A stretch of 50,583 nucleotides of DNA, taken from contig JAGWUV010000033.1 of the NCBI GenBank assembly GCA_028875875.1, positions 1-50,583 on the forward strand. Reading direction: 5' to 3'. Source of the DNA: Bacteroidota bacterium (GTDB lineage: Bacteria > Bacteroidota > Bacteroidia > Chitinophagales > Chitinophagaceae). A program made the position numbers and the translations under genes. Shown here piece after piece: positions 19,051 through 26,942 of this stretch (position 1 is the stretch's first letter; every line of letters starts with the position of its first letter). The notes under the pieces were generated by a model that worked only from the letters and a program-made list of their open reading frames with translations, searched no databases and was not told the DNA's origin.

Positions 19051-20046
19051 ATGAAAAGGGTAACTTTCTTTCTCTTTACAGTTCTTATGCTTTTCATTGG
19101 TCAATCTATTTCGGCACAACAAAATATTGCGCCGAAACCAATGTACGATGATCCTTTGTATCATGGAGCTGCTGATCCTACGATCATTTACAACCCGCAA
19201 CAAAAAGCCTGGTGGATGTTCTATACCAATCGCCGTGCTTCCATTATTGATTCTTCTGTAGCATGGGTTCATGGTACACCGATCGGTATTGCCGCTTCCA
19301 CTGATGGTATGCATTGGCAATACATTGATACTGCTAACATCAATTACCGGGTTAATAGTGGGTATACTTTCTGGGCGCCGGAAATCATAGCAAATAAAGG
19401 GTTATATCATATGTTCCTGACTTATGTACCGGGCATATTCAAAGATTGGCAGCATCCACGTTCTATTATTCATCTTACCAGTAAAGACCTAATGAACTGG
19501 CTATTTGAATCTGTTCTTTCCCTTTCTTCTCAAAAAGTAATAGATCCTTGTGTTTTTCAGATGAAAGATGGCAACTGGAGATTGTGGTATAACAATGAAA
19601 AAGATGGGAAGAGTATTTATTATGCCGATAGCAAGGACTTGTATCATTGGACGGATAAGGGTAAAGCTATCTCAGCCAGAGGAGAGGGACCAAAAGTATT
19701 TCAGTGGAAAGGGCATTATTATATGATCATTGATGTGTGGAAAGGAATGGAAATATATGCATCTGATGACCTATTGAATTGGAAGAAACAACCCAACCGA
19801 ATATTGGAACTACCCGGTAAGGGTAAAGATGATCAGGCCATCGGTGGGCATTGTGATGTATTAGTAAATGAGGATAAAGCCTATGTATATTATTTTACAC
19901 ATCCAGGTAGGAGAAACGATCGTCCGGCAGTCAAAAACTCTTTTGAAGATAAACGCAGTGTGATACAGGTAGTCGAACTGTATGAGGAAAATGGTATAAT
20001 TACATGCAATAGAGATCAACCCGTAACTGTTCATTTACATCAATAA
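19051..20046 (+). CDS. GH43-like five-bladed beta-propeller glycosidase
   Basis: A 331-residue secreted protein (signal peptide 1-22, QSISAQ) with a five-bladed propeller pattern. Blade motifs include GAADPTIIYNPQQKAWWMFY, the FWAPEI strand, VIDPCVFQMKDGNWRLWYN and ARGEGPKVFQWKGHYYMI. In GH43-type folds the blade-one Asp (ADPT), a mid-protein Asp (VIDPCV) and a Glu (GEGPKV) are the usual three acidic catalytic positions, and all three are visible. Substrate could be alpha-arabinoside, beta-xyloside or beta-galactoside; GH43 is too diverse to choose. It is the last gene of the main catalytic block. Confidence 0.8.
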   Translation: MKRVTFFLFTVLMLFIGQSISAQQNIAPKPMYDDPLYHGAADPTIIYNPQQKAWWMFYTNRRASIIDSSVAWVHGTPIGIAASTDGMHWQYIDTANINYRVNSGYTFWAPEIIANKGLYHMFLTYVPGIFKDWQHPRSIIHLTSKDLMNWLFESVLSLSSQKVIDPCVFQMKDGNWRLWYNNEKDGKSIYYADSKDLYHWTDKGKAISARGEGPKVFQWKGHYYMIIDVWKGMEIYASDDLLNWKKQPNRILELPGKGKDDQAIGGHCDVLVNEDKAYVYYFTHPGRRNDRPAVKNSFEDKRSVIQVVELYEENGIITCNRDQPVTVHLHQ

Positions 20047-20163
20047 ACTACAGGCATTCTTTATAGTGGTTTTCTTCTAAAAAATCTGCTTCATAAAAGT
20101 TTATCTGTTTAATATTCCAATAAACATTTTTATGTGTAACGTGTTGATGTTATTTCCTTCCTG

Positions 20164-20201
20164 TAACCAATGATCCTTAACTAAGTATTGGTTAAATAAC
20201 C
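20164..20201 (+). other. Overlapping alternative stems upstream of the HXXEE gene
   Basis: TAACCAAT (20164-20171) is complementary to ATTGGTTA (20187-20194). The same GGTTA (20190-20194) can instead pair with TAACC (20197-20201). The two pairings exclude each other. Stems are short and AT-rich, so this may be chance. Confidence 0.3.
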
Positions 20202-20228
20202 GGGCATTGATCTCAGTATAACCTGGTG

Positions 20229-20252
20229 AAACACCATTGTTTAAAGGTGTTT
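20229..20252 (+). terminator. Possible terminator of the polysaccharide enzyme block
   Basis: AAACACC (20229-20235) pairs perfectly with GGTGTTT (20246-20252) across a 10-nt loop, with T-rich sequence at the 3' side. It lies about 180 bp after the GH43-like stop. Confidence 0.5.
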
Positions 20253-20352
20253 TATGGTTGCCGTTAATTAGAAATTGGAAGCGGTGGACATTTTGGTATG
20301 GTTTTTGGCTTTTATATTATAAACCCAATTGTTCACCATTCAATCCAATTTT

Positions 20353-20973
20353 ATGTACAATTTTTTTAAAACAAAATGGTTCGACATCGGATTGGTTATT
20401 TCCTTTGTCATTATAAAGGGTATCCTAATGCATCTTAATAAAATGAGTTATGTTTCCCTGTCTTTATGGATGGGTTTCTCAGCGCTTCTTTTACACCAAA
20501 CAGAAGAATACCACTGGCCGGGAAGTTTTCAGAAATGGATCAACAAAAAGTTCTATACTACTCCGCGGCAAAACCTCTATAAGAATTATGATACTTCCAG
20601 TTTTATTGTTAATGTAGGTGTGGAATGGAGCACATTTATCCTTGCGGCTTTACTGGCAGAAAAAGCTTTGTGGCTTGGTATTGCAATTATGGTATTTTGC
20701 TTAGGTAATTTTTTCAAACATACCATCTATTACAATCTTAAGGCAAAAACCAGGTATAACCCGGGTATGCTTACTTCTATTGTTTTCATGTTGCCGGTTT
20801 CTGTTTTTTTCTTCTGGTCTGTAATCAGCGATGGAACAGCAGGGGTATGGGATTATACAGTAGGTATTCCACTAGGTATTTTTTTCAGCATGGTTAGTTC
20901 CGTTACTTTGATCGAATGGTTGCAGGAACACATGCAGAGGAATAAATCTGTTATGGTGAATCACTGCTTATAA
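20353..20973 (+). CDS. HXXEE domain membrane protein
   Basis: A 206-residue polytopic membrane protein; I use ATG 20353 rather than the in-frame TTG at 20329. The HxxEE signature is explicit (HQTEEYHWPG), at about residue 44 of the chosen product. Hydrophobic segments lie near residues 10-25, 30-45, 84-115, 134-155 and 165-185. The HXXEE family is widespread and functionally uncharacterised; conserved His and Glu residues in membrane segments suggest a metal- or acid-dependent membrane enzyme, but this is inference. It stands alone, with spacers on both sides and a strong terminator after it, so it is probably not part of the polysaccharide pathway. Confidence 0.85.
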   Translation: MYNFFKTKWFDIGLVISFVIIKGILMHLNKMSYVSLSLWMGFSALLLHQTEEYHWPGSFQKWINKKFYTTPRQNLYKNYDTSSFIVNVGVEWSTFILAALLAEKALWLGIAIMVFCLGNFFKHTIYYNLKAKTRYNPGMLTSIVFMLPVSVFFFWSVISDGTAGVWDYTVGIPLGIFFSMVSSVTLIEWLQEHMQRNKSVMVNHCL

Positions 20974-20995
20974 AAACAGCAAAAGTTATTGCTGC

Positions 20996-21034
20996 CAAAA
21001 GCCCGCCTTATAATCACTATAAGGCGGGCTTTTG
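20996..21034. terminator. Strong bidirectional terminator after the HXXEE gene
   Basis: Arms 20996-21012 and 21018-21034 are perfectly complementary over 17 bp (core AAGCCCGCCTTATA) with a 5-nt loop ATCAC, A-rich before and T-rich after. Confidence 0.92.
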
Positions 21035-21296
21035 CTATTTTCCTGTTCCGGCAGAGAATTCAAATGTCTATCACTGGTATGTTTTTTATCACTCTTGTTT
21101 ATCATAATCTATACAAACATGGTACTACCGCTGAGAGCTCCTGTTTAGTCAACGGATTATTGAAGAACAAGGATTGCTGCTTATAAATGCTCTTTGTATT
21201 TTGCTGTTTTAAAGAATAAGAATCAACTTGCATCCTTTGTTGTACAGTAGAATGACAGAGAAGATCACTTATTCTTTATCTATTCATTATCCATTT
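21035..21296 (+). other. Spacer before the second GH43-like gene
   Basis: No gene seen. It holds weak start codons in frame with the next gene (TTG 21228, ATG 21252), which would put a polar extension before a normal signal peptide and are therefore disfavoured. No clear promoter was identified. Confidence 0.4.
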
Positions 21297-22241
21297 ATGC
21301 GTATACTTTTTCTTACTATCTGTTTTTTGAGTTTACATTGTATAAGTCATGCACAGCAAAATTCCGGTAATATATTCTTGTTCTGTTATTTCAAAAATAA
21401 CGGGCAGGATGGATTACACCTGGCCTATAGCCGGGATGGTTACACTTTTAAGGCTTTACATAAGGATAGTTCTTTTCTACAGCCGACAGTAAGTAAGGAT
21501 AAACTGATGCGGGATCCCTGTATTATTCGCGGTGCGGATGGGTTATTTCATATGGTGTGGACGGTAAGCTGGAATGCGAAAGGTATTGGGTATGCATCAT
21601 CGGCAGATCTTATACATTGGAGTGAACAACAATATTTACCTGTTATGGAACAGGAAGATTCCGCCCGGAATGCATGGGCACCCGAGATCACATATGATGC
21701 GGCAAACAAAGAATATATGATCTACTGGGCCACAACTATCGCAGGAAAGTATGGTGCAACGGATCGTTCTGTTGAAAACGGGTATAATCATCGTATCTAT
21801 TATGTAACCACGAAGGATTTTAAAAGCTTCAGCACTACACACTTATTGTATGATAAAGGTTTTAACGTGATAGATGCTACTATTGTACCTGGTAACAATC
21901 GTTTTATCATGTTCCTGAAAGATGAAACATTAAAGCCCGTTCCGCAAAAGAATATTCATATCGCTATGGCTGCGCAGTTAACCGGTCCTTACAGTGATCC
22001 TTCCCCTGCCATAACAGGCCACTATTGGGCAGAAGGCCCAACTGCCTTGAGGATGGATCGTTTATGGATTGTTTTCTTCGATAAATACCGGGAACATACA
22101 TACGGGGCCGTTAGTTCAACTGATTTAGTAAACTGGATTGATATCTCTGATCGGATCTCTTTACCCAAAGGTATCAGGCATGGATCTGTTTTCATGATCA
22201 CAGCAAAGGAATTTGAGGCGTTGCGGGGGAGTGATGAATGA
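21297..22241 (+). CDS. Second GH43-like beta-propeller glycosidase
   Basis: A 314-residue secreted protein. The ATG at 21297 gives a clean signal peptide (MRILFLTICFL to HCISHAQ). The propeller pattern shows GLHLAYSRDGYTF, the catalytic-type Asp in KLMRDPCIIRGADGLFHMVW, AWAPEITYD, VIDATIVPGNNRFIMF with the second Asp, and GHYWAEGPTAL with the acidic Glu. These match the three-acid layout of GH43-type enzymes. It has the same overall design as the gene at 19051 but the sequences differ clearly, so they probably have different substrates. It stands alone between the HXXEE gene and the dehydrogenase operon. Confidence 0.8.
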   Translation: MRILFLTICFLSLHCISHAQQNSGNIFLFCYFKNNGQDGLHLAYSRDGYTFKALHKDSSFLQPTVSKDKLMRDPCIIRGADGLFHMVWTVSWNAKGIGYASSADLIHWSEQQYLPVMEQEDSARNAWAPEITYDAANKEYMIYWATTIAGKYGATDRSVENGYNHRIYYVTTKDFKSFSTTHLLYDKGFNVIDATIVPGNNRFIMFLKDETLKPVPQKNIHIAMAAQLTGPYSDPSPAITGHYWAEGPTALRMDRLWIVFFDKYREHTYGAVSSTDLVNWIDISDRISLPKGIRHGSVFMITAKEFEALRGSDE

Positions 22242-22347
22242 TTTGTGTTGAACTTTCATTCAACTGATACCATCCTTTTCTGCATTGATTCAACAAAAAA
22301 AACGTAAAGGTTGTTAACTGTAATATTCAAAATATAAAAGAAATCAT

Positions 22348-23415
22348 ATGGAAACCACGACAGCAGCAAAACAAGTAAAGGCATTTGGCACGGAAGCAGC
22401 CACCGCGCCGTTAGAGCAATTGAATATACCCAGGCGGAAAGCCACACCACATGATGTAGAAATTGAAATTCTTTATTGTGGTGTGTGTCATTCAGACCTT
22501 CATACGGCCAGAAATGAATGGCACGGTACTATTTATCCCTGTGTGCCCGGTCATGAAATTGTGGGTAGGGTAGTACACACGGGCAATCATGTAACAAAAT
22601 TCAAAGTGGGTGACCTCGCAGCGGTGGGATGCATGGTAGATAGCTGCAGGGAATGCCAGTATTGTAAAGAAGGACTGGAGCAATATTGCGAATCAGGTAA
22701 TACCGGCACTTACAATTCGCCTGATCAGTTTCTTGGGGTACAAACCTATGGGGGATATTCTGAAAGTATCGTAGTAGATGAGTCTTTTGTATTGCGTGTT
22801 CCTGAAAATTTAGACCTTGCCGCCACAGCACCATTACTCTGTGCAGGCATCACTACCTATTCTCCATTGAAACACTGGAAGGTTGGTCCCGGTCAGAAAG
22901 TAGGTGTTGTTGGATTAGGAGGATTAGGACATATGGCCGTTAAGCTAGCCAAGGCGATGGGGGCAGAGGTGATCGTATTCACAACCTCTTTATCAAAAGT
23001 AGAGGATGCAAGGCGTTTAGGCGCTGATGATGTGGTGCTTTCCAGCGAGGAAGCACAAATGAAGCGATATAAGGGCAAGCTGCATTTTGTATTGGATGCG
23101 GTTTCAGCACAACATGATATTAATACGTACCTCGGCCTTTTACGGGTAGATGGTTCCCTGGCGTTGGTAGGTGCACCCGAGCACCCTCTTCCTGTTGCTG
23201 CTTTCAGCCTTATTCCTTATCGAAGAAACTTTGCAGGATCAATGATCGGGGGGATCGCAGAAACACAGGAGATGCTTGATTTTTGCGGAAAGCACAATAT
23301 TGTTTCAGATATAGAACTGATCAATATCCAACAAATCAACGAGGCGTATGAACGTTTGCTGAAAGGAGATGTGAAGTACCGTTTCGTAATTGATATGGCT
23401 TCTTTAAAAAAATAA
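22348..23415 (+). CDS. Zinc-dependent NAD(P) alcohol dehydrogenase, cinnamyl-alcohol-dehydrogenase-like
   Basis: A 355-residue medium-chain dehydrogenase/reductase of the YahK/CAD-like aldehyde reductase type. Catalytic zinc ligands are visible as Cys47 (CGVCHSD), His69-Glu70 (PGHE) and Cys165 (APLLCAG). The structural zinc site is Cys100, Cys103, Cys106 and Cys114. The Rossmann motif is GLGGLG at 189-194. It is cytosolic, with no signal peptide, and reduces aldehydes or oxidises alcohols with NADP(H) or NAD(H); the substrate is unknown. It leads a three-gene co-directional group with an SDR (47 bp gap) and a cupin (41 bp gap). Confidence 0.92.
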   Translation: METTTAAKQVKAFGTEAATAPLEQLNIPRRKATPHDVEIEILYCGVCHSDLHTARNEWHGTIYPCVPGHEIVGRVVHTGNHVTKFKVGDLAAVGCMVDSCRECQYCKEGLEQYCESGNTGTYNSPDQFLGVQTYGGYSESIVVDESFVLRVPENLDLAATAPLLCAGITTYSPLKHWKVGPGQKVGVVGLGGLGHMAVKLAKAMGAEVIVFTTSLSKVEDARRLGADDVVLSSEEAQMKRYKGKLHFVLDAVSAQHDINTYLGLLRVDGSLALVGAPEHPLPVAAFSLIPYRRNFAGSMIGGIAETQEMLDFCGKHNIVSDIELINIQQINEAYERLLKGDVKYRFVIDMASLKK

Positions 23416-23462
23416 GCCGATCAATAAAGGCGGGTATTTTTAAAGGTTATCATTTACAGCCA

Positions 23463-24194
23463 ATGGCGAGTATATTTATTACAGGATCGAGTGATGGCCT
23501 TGGATTATTATCAGCTAAAAAACTGGTTAGTCTGGGGCACAAGGTGGTATTGCATGCACGTAATGCTGAACGAGGAAAGGAGGCTTTGAAGAAAGTGCCG
23601 GGTGCGGCAGCCGTATTAAAAGGGGATCTCACCCGTATTGAAGAGATCAGGCTGTTAGCCGATGCCGTTAATGCTGCCGGTACTTTTGATGCTATTATTC
23701 ATAATGCCGGTATATACAAGGCCCCCGCCCCCGACCTCTTTATGGTGAATACCCTGGCACCTTACCTGCTAACCTGCCTTATTCAAATACCGGCCAGGCT
23801 GATCTATATAAGTTCAGGCATGCACTTGCAGGGGCGGTTACTGCCTGGCCAATTTGTAGCCGATATTAGCCGTATTACGTATTCGGATACAAAGCTGCAT
23901 GTGCTGATGTTGAGTAAGGCTGTGGCGAGGAAGTGGACGGATGTTCATTCCAATGCAGTAGACCCCGGTTGGGTTCCTACGAAAATGGGCGGCAGGGGAG
24001 CACCGGATGATTTAGAGCAGGGGTATGAAACACAGGTATGGTTAGCCACCGGTGAAGAGGTAGCAGCCCATGTTAGCGGCCGTTATTTTTTTCACCGAAA
24101 AGAAGCGCACTACCATCCCGATGCAGATAATATTATCTTACAGGAAAAGCTCTTAACCCAGTGCAGGGAATATAGCGGCATATCTCTGCCTTAG
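23463..24194 (+). CDS. Short-chain dehydrogenase/reductase (SDR)
   Basis: A 243-residue cytosolic SDR. The cofactor motif TGSSDGLG is at 7-14 and NAG at 81-83. Ser118 and the YxxxK pair Tyr140/Lys144 (YSDTK) complete the catalytic set. The Gly-rich loop followed by HARN suggests NADP preference. The substrate loop is short between Ser118 and Tyr140. Its place between an alcohol dehydrogenase and a cupin suggests a shared small-molecule redox pathway, not identified here. Confidence 0.9.
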   Translation: MASIFITGSSDGLGLLSAKKLVSLGHKVVLHARNAERGKEALKKVPGAAAVLKGDLTRIEEIRLLADAVNAAGTFDAIIHNAGIYKAPAPDLFMVNTLAPYLLTCLIQIPARLIYISSGMHLQGRLLPGQFVADISRITYSDTKLHVLMLSKAVARKWTDVHSNAVDPGWVPTKMGGRGAPDDLEQGYETQVWLATGEEVAAHVSGRYFFHRKEAHYHPDADNIILQEKLLTQCREYSGISLP

Positions 24195-24235
24195 TTCCTT
24201 ACACTTACTTATAACCAACTCTTTAAAAATCATTT

Positions 24236-24640
24236 ATGAAAATCAACAGGATAGGTTCAACGGCTTCGGTAAAAGGGCCGGAAGACTGGTTTACAGGATC
24301 AGTGCGTATTGATCCTCTATTTGATCCCAATAATGCCCGGCGCAGTGCTGCGGCCAGTGTTACCTTTGAGCCGGGTGCAAGAACGTCATGGCACACTCAT
24401 CCATTAGGGCAAACGCTGATCATTACAGCAGGTTGCGGTTGGGTACAAAGAGAAGGAGAGCCGGTAATAGAAGTACACCCTGGTGATATTGTATGGTTTG
24501 AACCGAATGAAAAGCACTGGCATGGGGCTACTGCAGTAACGGGTATGACGCATATTGCAATACAGGAGCAGTTAGAGGGGAAAGTGGTAGACTGGCTTGA
24601 AAAAGTTACCAACGAGGAATATGGAAGTATGGGTGTTTGA
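24236..24640 (+). CDS. Small single-domain cupin
   Basis: A 134-residue cupin with a complete metal-binding set: His53 and His55 (WHTHP), Gln59 (GQT) and His94 (NEKHWHG). The fold resembles the carboxymuconolactone decarboxylase-associated and mandelonitrile-lyase-like cupins that often sit beside SDR and alcohol dehydrogenase genes. Metal-dependent isomerase, lyase or dioxygenase activity is possible; the exact reaction is unknown. It ends the three-gene group; the only terminator-like element after it is a weak 7-bp stem at 24689-24711. Confidence 0.88.
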   Translation: MKINRIGSTASVKGPEDWFTGSVRIDPLFDPNNARRSAAASVTFEPGARTSWHTHPLGQTLIITAGCGWVQREGEPVIEVHPGDIVWFEPNEKHWHGATAVTGMTHIAIQEQLEGKVVDWLEKVTNEEYGSMGV

Positions 24641-24823
24641 GCGCATTCGATTTTTATTATAAGCAATTGATTATTAGTTTTTTGTAGATATCCTATTGTT
24701 TTAGTAGGATACTTAAATGCTGATTATCAGCACTTTGTTATTTTCATGAACTCCATACGGCTTATGTAGGGCGTATATAGGGAGTAACAAGGAAGGGAGA
24801 AGAACAGAGAGGAGGAAGGATTA

Positions 24824-24872
24824 GCGGATTTCGGATGACGAATTCATGAATTGGCAAATTGTGGATTAGGGA
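24824..24872 (+). repeat. Degenerate heptamer tract, GGATT/GAATT type
   Basis: Seven consecutive 7-mers: GCGGATT, TCGGATG, ACGAATT, CATGAAT, TGGCAAA, TTGTGGA, TTAGGGA. Similar to the tract at 25280. Confidence 0.45.
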
Positions 24873-25050
24873 AGTGGTGTTTAGAGGTGCCTTACCTCTG
24901 ATAATCTAATGAATACATTGTATAAAAGCCTGTTTTTTCATTACCTCTTTTAGCAGCACTCGCTCTTCGGATCGCTACATAACCTGGTTATATTCGGGTA
25001 TTGGCCGATAATAATTTAGATATACTACAATAGTAAGCTATGTATAAAGT

Positions 25051-25088
25051 ATAAATATCCCATCTCTTTAAAGGAATGGGATATTTAT
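25051..25088. repeat. Perfect 13-bp inverted repeat
   Basis: ATAAATATCCCAT (25051-25063) is perfectly complementary to ATGGGATATTTAT (25076-25088) around a 12-nt loop that is itself nearly symmetric (CTTTAAAG core). It has no T tract on either side, so a simple terminator role is doubtful. Confidence 0.6.
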
Positions 25089-25094
25089 GAGACA

Positions 25095-25123
25095 TATATG
25101 GCTTATATATGGGATATATATGG
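25095..25123 (+). repeat. Three TATATGG repeats at exact 11-bp spacing
   Basis: TATATGG starts at 25095, 25106 and 25117. The 11-bp period is close to one DNA helical turn. A related sequence (GGCTTATGTAGGG followed by GTATATAGGG) lies at 24759-24782. Confidence 0.5.
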
Positions 25124-25279
25124 TTTACACCCTTGTTTGAGTCGAAAAAAAACCGGCATGTCTTATTCAGAAACAACTCTACATTAAACCAGATGAAAAT
25201 TGCAATTACTTTACAGTTGACGCAATTTTTATGGTTGATAATTCATTTTTTCCTTTTGCTTTTTATTAATGGTTTTATA

Positions 25280-25335
25280 GTGAATTGAGCTATGTGAATT
25301 ACGAATTGGATTTACGGGTTATGGATTGTAGGATC
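25280..25335 (+). repeat. Degenerate heptamer tract, GAATT type
   Basis: Eight consecutive 7-mers in register: GTGAATT, GAGCTAT, GTGAATT, ACGAATT, GGATTTA, CGGGTTA, TGGATTG, TAGGATC. Confidence 0.5.
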
Positions 25336-25511
25336 GTCTCATCTAAAAAGTAAAGTAAAACCCGAACGATACTATCTTTTACGCATATATTGGTTGTGAA
25401 TTAGCAAATATCTATGTTGAAAGTAGGGTTGAAAAGCTTTGCCAAATAAAGGTTCTCTTACATCATCATCAACCCGGACATAGTTAGGCTGATGAATGCT
25501 TTTTTTAATTA

Positions 25512-26177
25512 TTATAGTATAAAATGGAATCCAACTCCTATTAAACTTAACCCACTTCCGGCTGAATTTAGATTGGAATTAAATAAAAAATGTTTGTGCT
25601 TGAATTCCTGTAAGGCTCTTAAATCTTTTGCCACAGTATACTGATATTGTATCATGATAATATTGGGTATAATAATTTCTAACTGTAATTTTTTAAAAAT
25701 TTTATAGGAAAGTCCCGGGGTTAAAAAGAACTGCCCGCCTGTTAGAGTGCTCGTTTCATAAGTTACGCCCACACTATCATTGTATGTTTGTTTGGAGCTT
25801 ATATAGGCCGCCCCAAGTTCGGTAAAGAAATAAAAATCCTTGGCCAAACTTTTGTATCTCCTGTAGAATAGGCCGAAGCTGTACTGATTAGTCTTGATAG
25901 AATTAATATTTATACCATTATAGTTATTGTTAATGTTATAAGGTGAAAAAGTCAGGTTTACACCATATATTGAATTTTCTTTTAGCGCTTTCCCGATTGA
26001 AATATTAAATGTAGAATTTTGAATTTTCTGTCCACCTGGTTGATTGTTTTCACTATTTACATCAGAACTATAGTAAAGCTGCCCGCCTAAAAGCACTGAC
26101 TTTGTTTTAATCTGTGCATAAGAAAATTTAAAACAAGTGAGTGCAGTTACAGCCATCAATACAATTTTTTGCTTCAT
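25512..26177 (-). CDS. Small outer-membrane beta-barrel protein
   Basis: A 221-residue protein with a signal peptide (MKQKIVLMAVTALT to FSYAQ, about 21 residues) followed by alternating hydrophobic/polar beta-strand patterns (SFGLFYRRYKSL, FYFFTELGAAYI, LSLIGVGFHFIL). The C-terminal residues end in an aromatic-hydrophobic strand (GVGFHFIL) typical of barrels. It fits the porin-family or OmpW/OprF-like eight-stranded barrels that are common in Bacteroidota. Ligand and function are unknown. It is transcribed alone, 526 bp from the next minus-strand gene upstream. Confidence 0.8.
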   Translation of the reverse strand: MKQKIVLMAVTALTCFKFSYAQIKTKSVLLGGQLYYSSDVNSENNQPGGQKIQNSTFNISIGKALKENSIYGVNLTFSPYNINNNYNGININSIKTNQYSFGLFYRRYKSLAKDFYFFTELGAAYISSKQTYNDSVGVTYETSTLTGGQFFLTPGLSYKIFKKLQLEIIIPNIIMIQYQYTVAKDLRALQEFKHKHFLFNSNLNSAGSGLSLIGVGFHFIL

Positions 26178-26703
26178 ATCATTCGGTTTTAAAGTGATTG
26201 AAAATTGTTTAATATAAACCCAATTGCTTAAGCAGTGAATGGAACATTTTAGCCAAGCCTTTCGTTACTTCTTCAATTCATAAACTGCGACACAAAGAAT
26301 ATATCTGCGCAGGGTTCTTACAGTTCCAAATATTCACAAGAAAAAGTAACTTTAGGAACTAATTCGGGAGCCAAATCTTTTGTGCAGGGAAAAAAGTTAA
26401 TAATACCAGTACGAATAAGTTTTTTTATGAAATCAGTTTTGGGAACCAGTAGCTCTTCTTTTCATATTCATTATTCCAAACTTTGAAAAAAACTATCAAC
26501 TTATTTCACCCTTACAAGGTGTGTCGAATATGCAATACCAAATATATTTATTTTTATGTAAGTAATTTGAATTTAACATAATTATAATATTTTATGAAAA
26601 TGGCTTAAGTGTTGAATAGTGAGTGATGAATAATGATAAGCGGTTTTGAAAGATAGGTTTGCCAGGGATCTTACTGAGAAAGTGTATTGGGTAGTTTTTT
26701 GTA
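26178..26703. other. 526-bp non-coding region
   Basis: No gene recognised. It contains a heptamer-type tract (26614-26641) and a minus-strand TATATTTG (26546 down to 26539) that matches the -7 consensus but has no TTTG 19-21 bp upstream. Confidence 0.5.
26614..26641 (+). repeat. Degenerate heptamer tract, GATAAG type
   Basis: Four consecutive 7-mers: GAATAGT, GAGTGAT, GAATAAT, GATAAGC. Closely related to the tract at 48827. Confidence 0.55.
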
Positions 26704-26913
26704 TTAGTGTAACTCAATACAACTAAACCCCAAGTTGTTTAAAAGTTCACATATCCTGTTGGTATTCATATCCGTAGCTTCTATGCGCAGAATATGGTCG
26801 CGATCATGCAGATCAAAATTCCATTTAATGATGCAGGTGAGCTTGTTCAGTTCCGGAGCCAGTTTTTGAATGGCCGGTTTTGTTTTTACTGATGTTTTGA
26901 AAATATACAGCAT
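26704..26913 (-). CDS. Small conserved-looking protein of 69 residues, ferredoxin-like/HMA-like fold suspected
   Basis: I take the ATG at 26913 over the in-frame TTG at 26922. The product starts MLYIFKTSVKTKP and ends GFSCIELH. The pattern strand (MLYIFKTSV)-helix (PAIQKLAPELNKL)-strand (IIKWNFDL)-strand (HILRIEA)-helix (NRICELLNNL)-strand (FSCIEL) fits a ferredoxin-like sandwich such as heavy-metal-associated domains, but the CxxC metal motif is absent. Similar short Bacteroidota proteins seem familiar to me; function is unknown. It lies 29 bp after the RibD_C gene on the same strand and probably closes the ArsR operon. Confidence 0.7.
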   Translation of the reverse strand: MLYIFKTSVKTKPAIQKLAPELNKLTCIIKWNFDLHDRDHILRIEATDMNTNRICELLNNLGFSCIELH

Positions 26914-26942
26914 GTAATTCAACAGATTAAAAGTTTCTTTTA

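Larger units (their letters stand above)
20047..20352. other. Non-coding spacer with several hairpins
   Basis: No gene seen. It contains a 7-bp terminator-like stem (20229-20252) and a set of mutually exclusive stems at 20164-20201. No convincing Bacteroidota promoter was found before the HXXEE gene. Confidence 0.5.
24641..25511. other. 870-bp non-coding region rich in short repeats
   Basis: No credible gene on either strand. It holds a weak hairpin (TATCCTA at 24689-24695 with TAGGATA at 24705-24711), a G/A-rich tract near 24790-24822, two heptamer-period tracts, a perfect 13-bp hairpin and three phased TATATGG repeats. It separates the convergent cupin operon and outer-membrane protein gene. 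Confidence 0.6.

Noticed and set aside
20989-21186. 65-codon frame after the HXXEE gene
   Set aside because: It is encoded by the terminator hairpin and downstream spacer; not protein-like.
22247-22264. GTTGAA/TTCAAC 6-bp stem after the second GH43-like gene
   Set aside because: Too short and lacking a T tract to call a terminator.
24988-25176. 62-codon minus-strand frame in the gene desert
   Set aside because: It is a by-product of the ATATATGG repeats and the 13-bp hairpin; low-complexity Tyr/Ile-rich product.
26539-26546. Minus-strand TATATTTG (-7-like box)
   Set aside because: No TTTG at 19-21 bp upstream and no gene close downstream.
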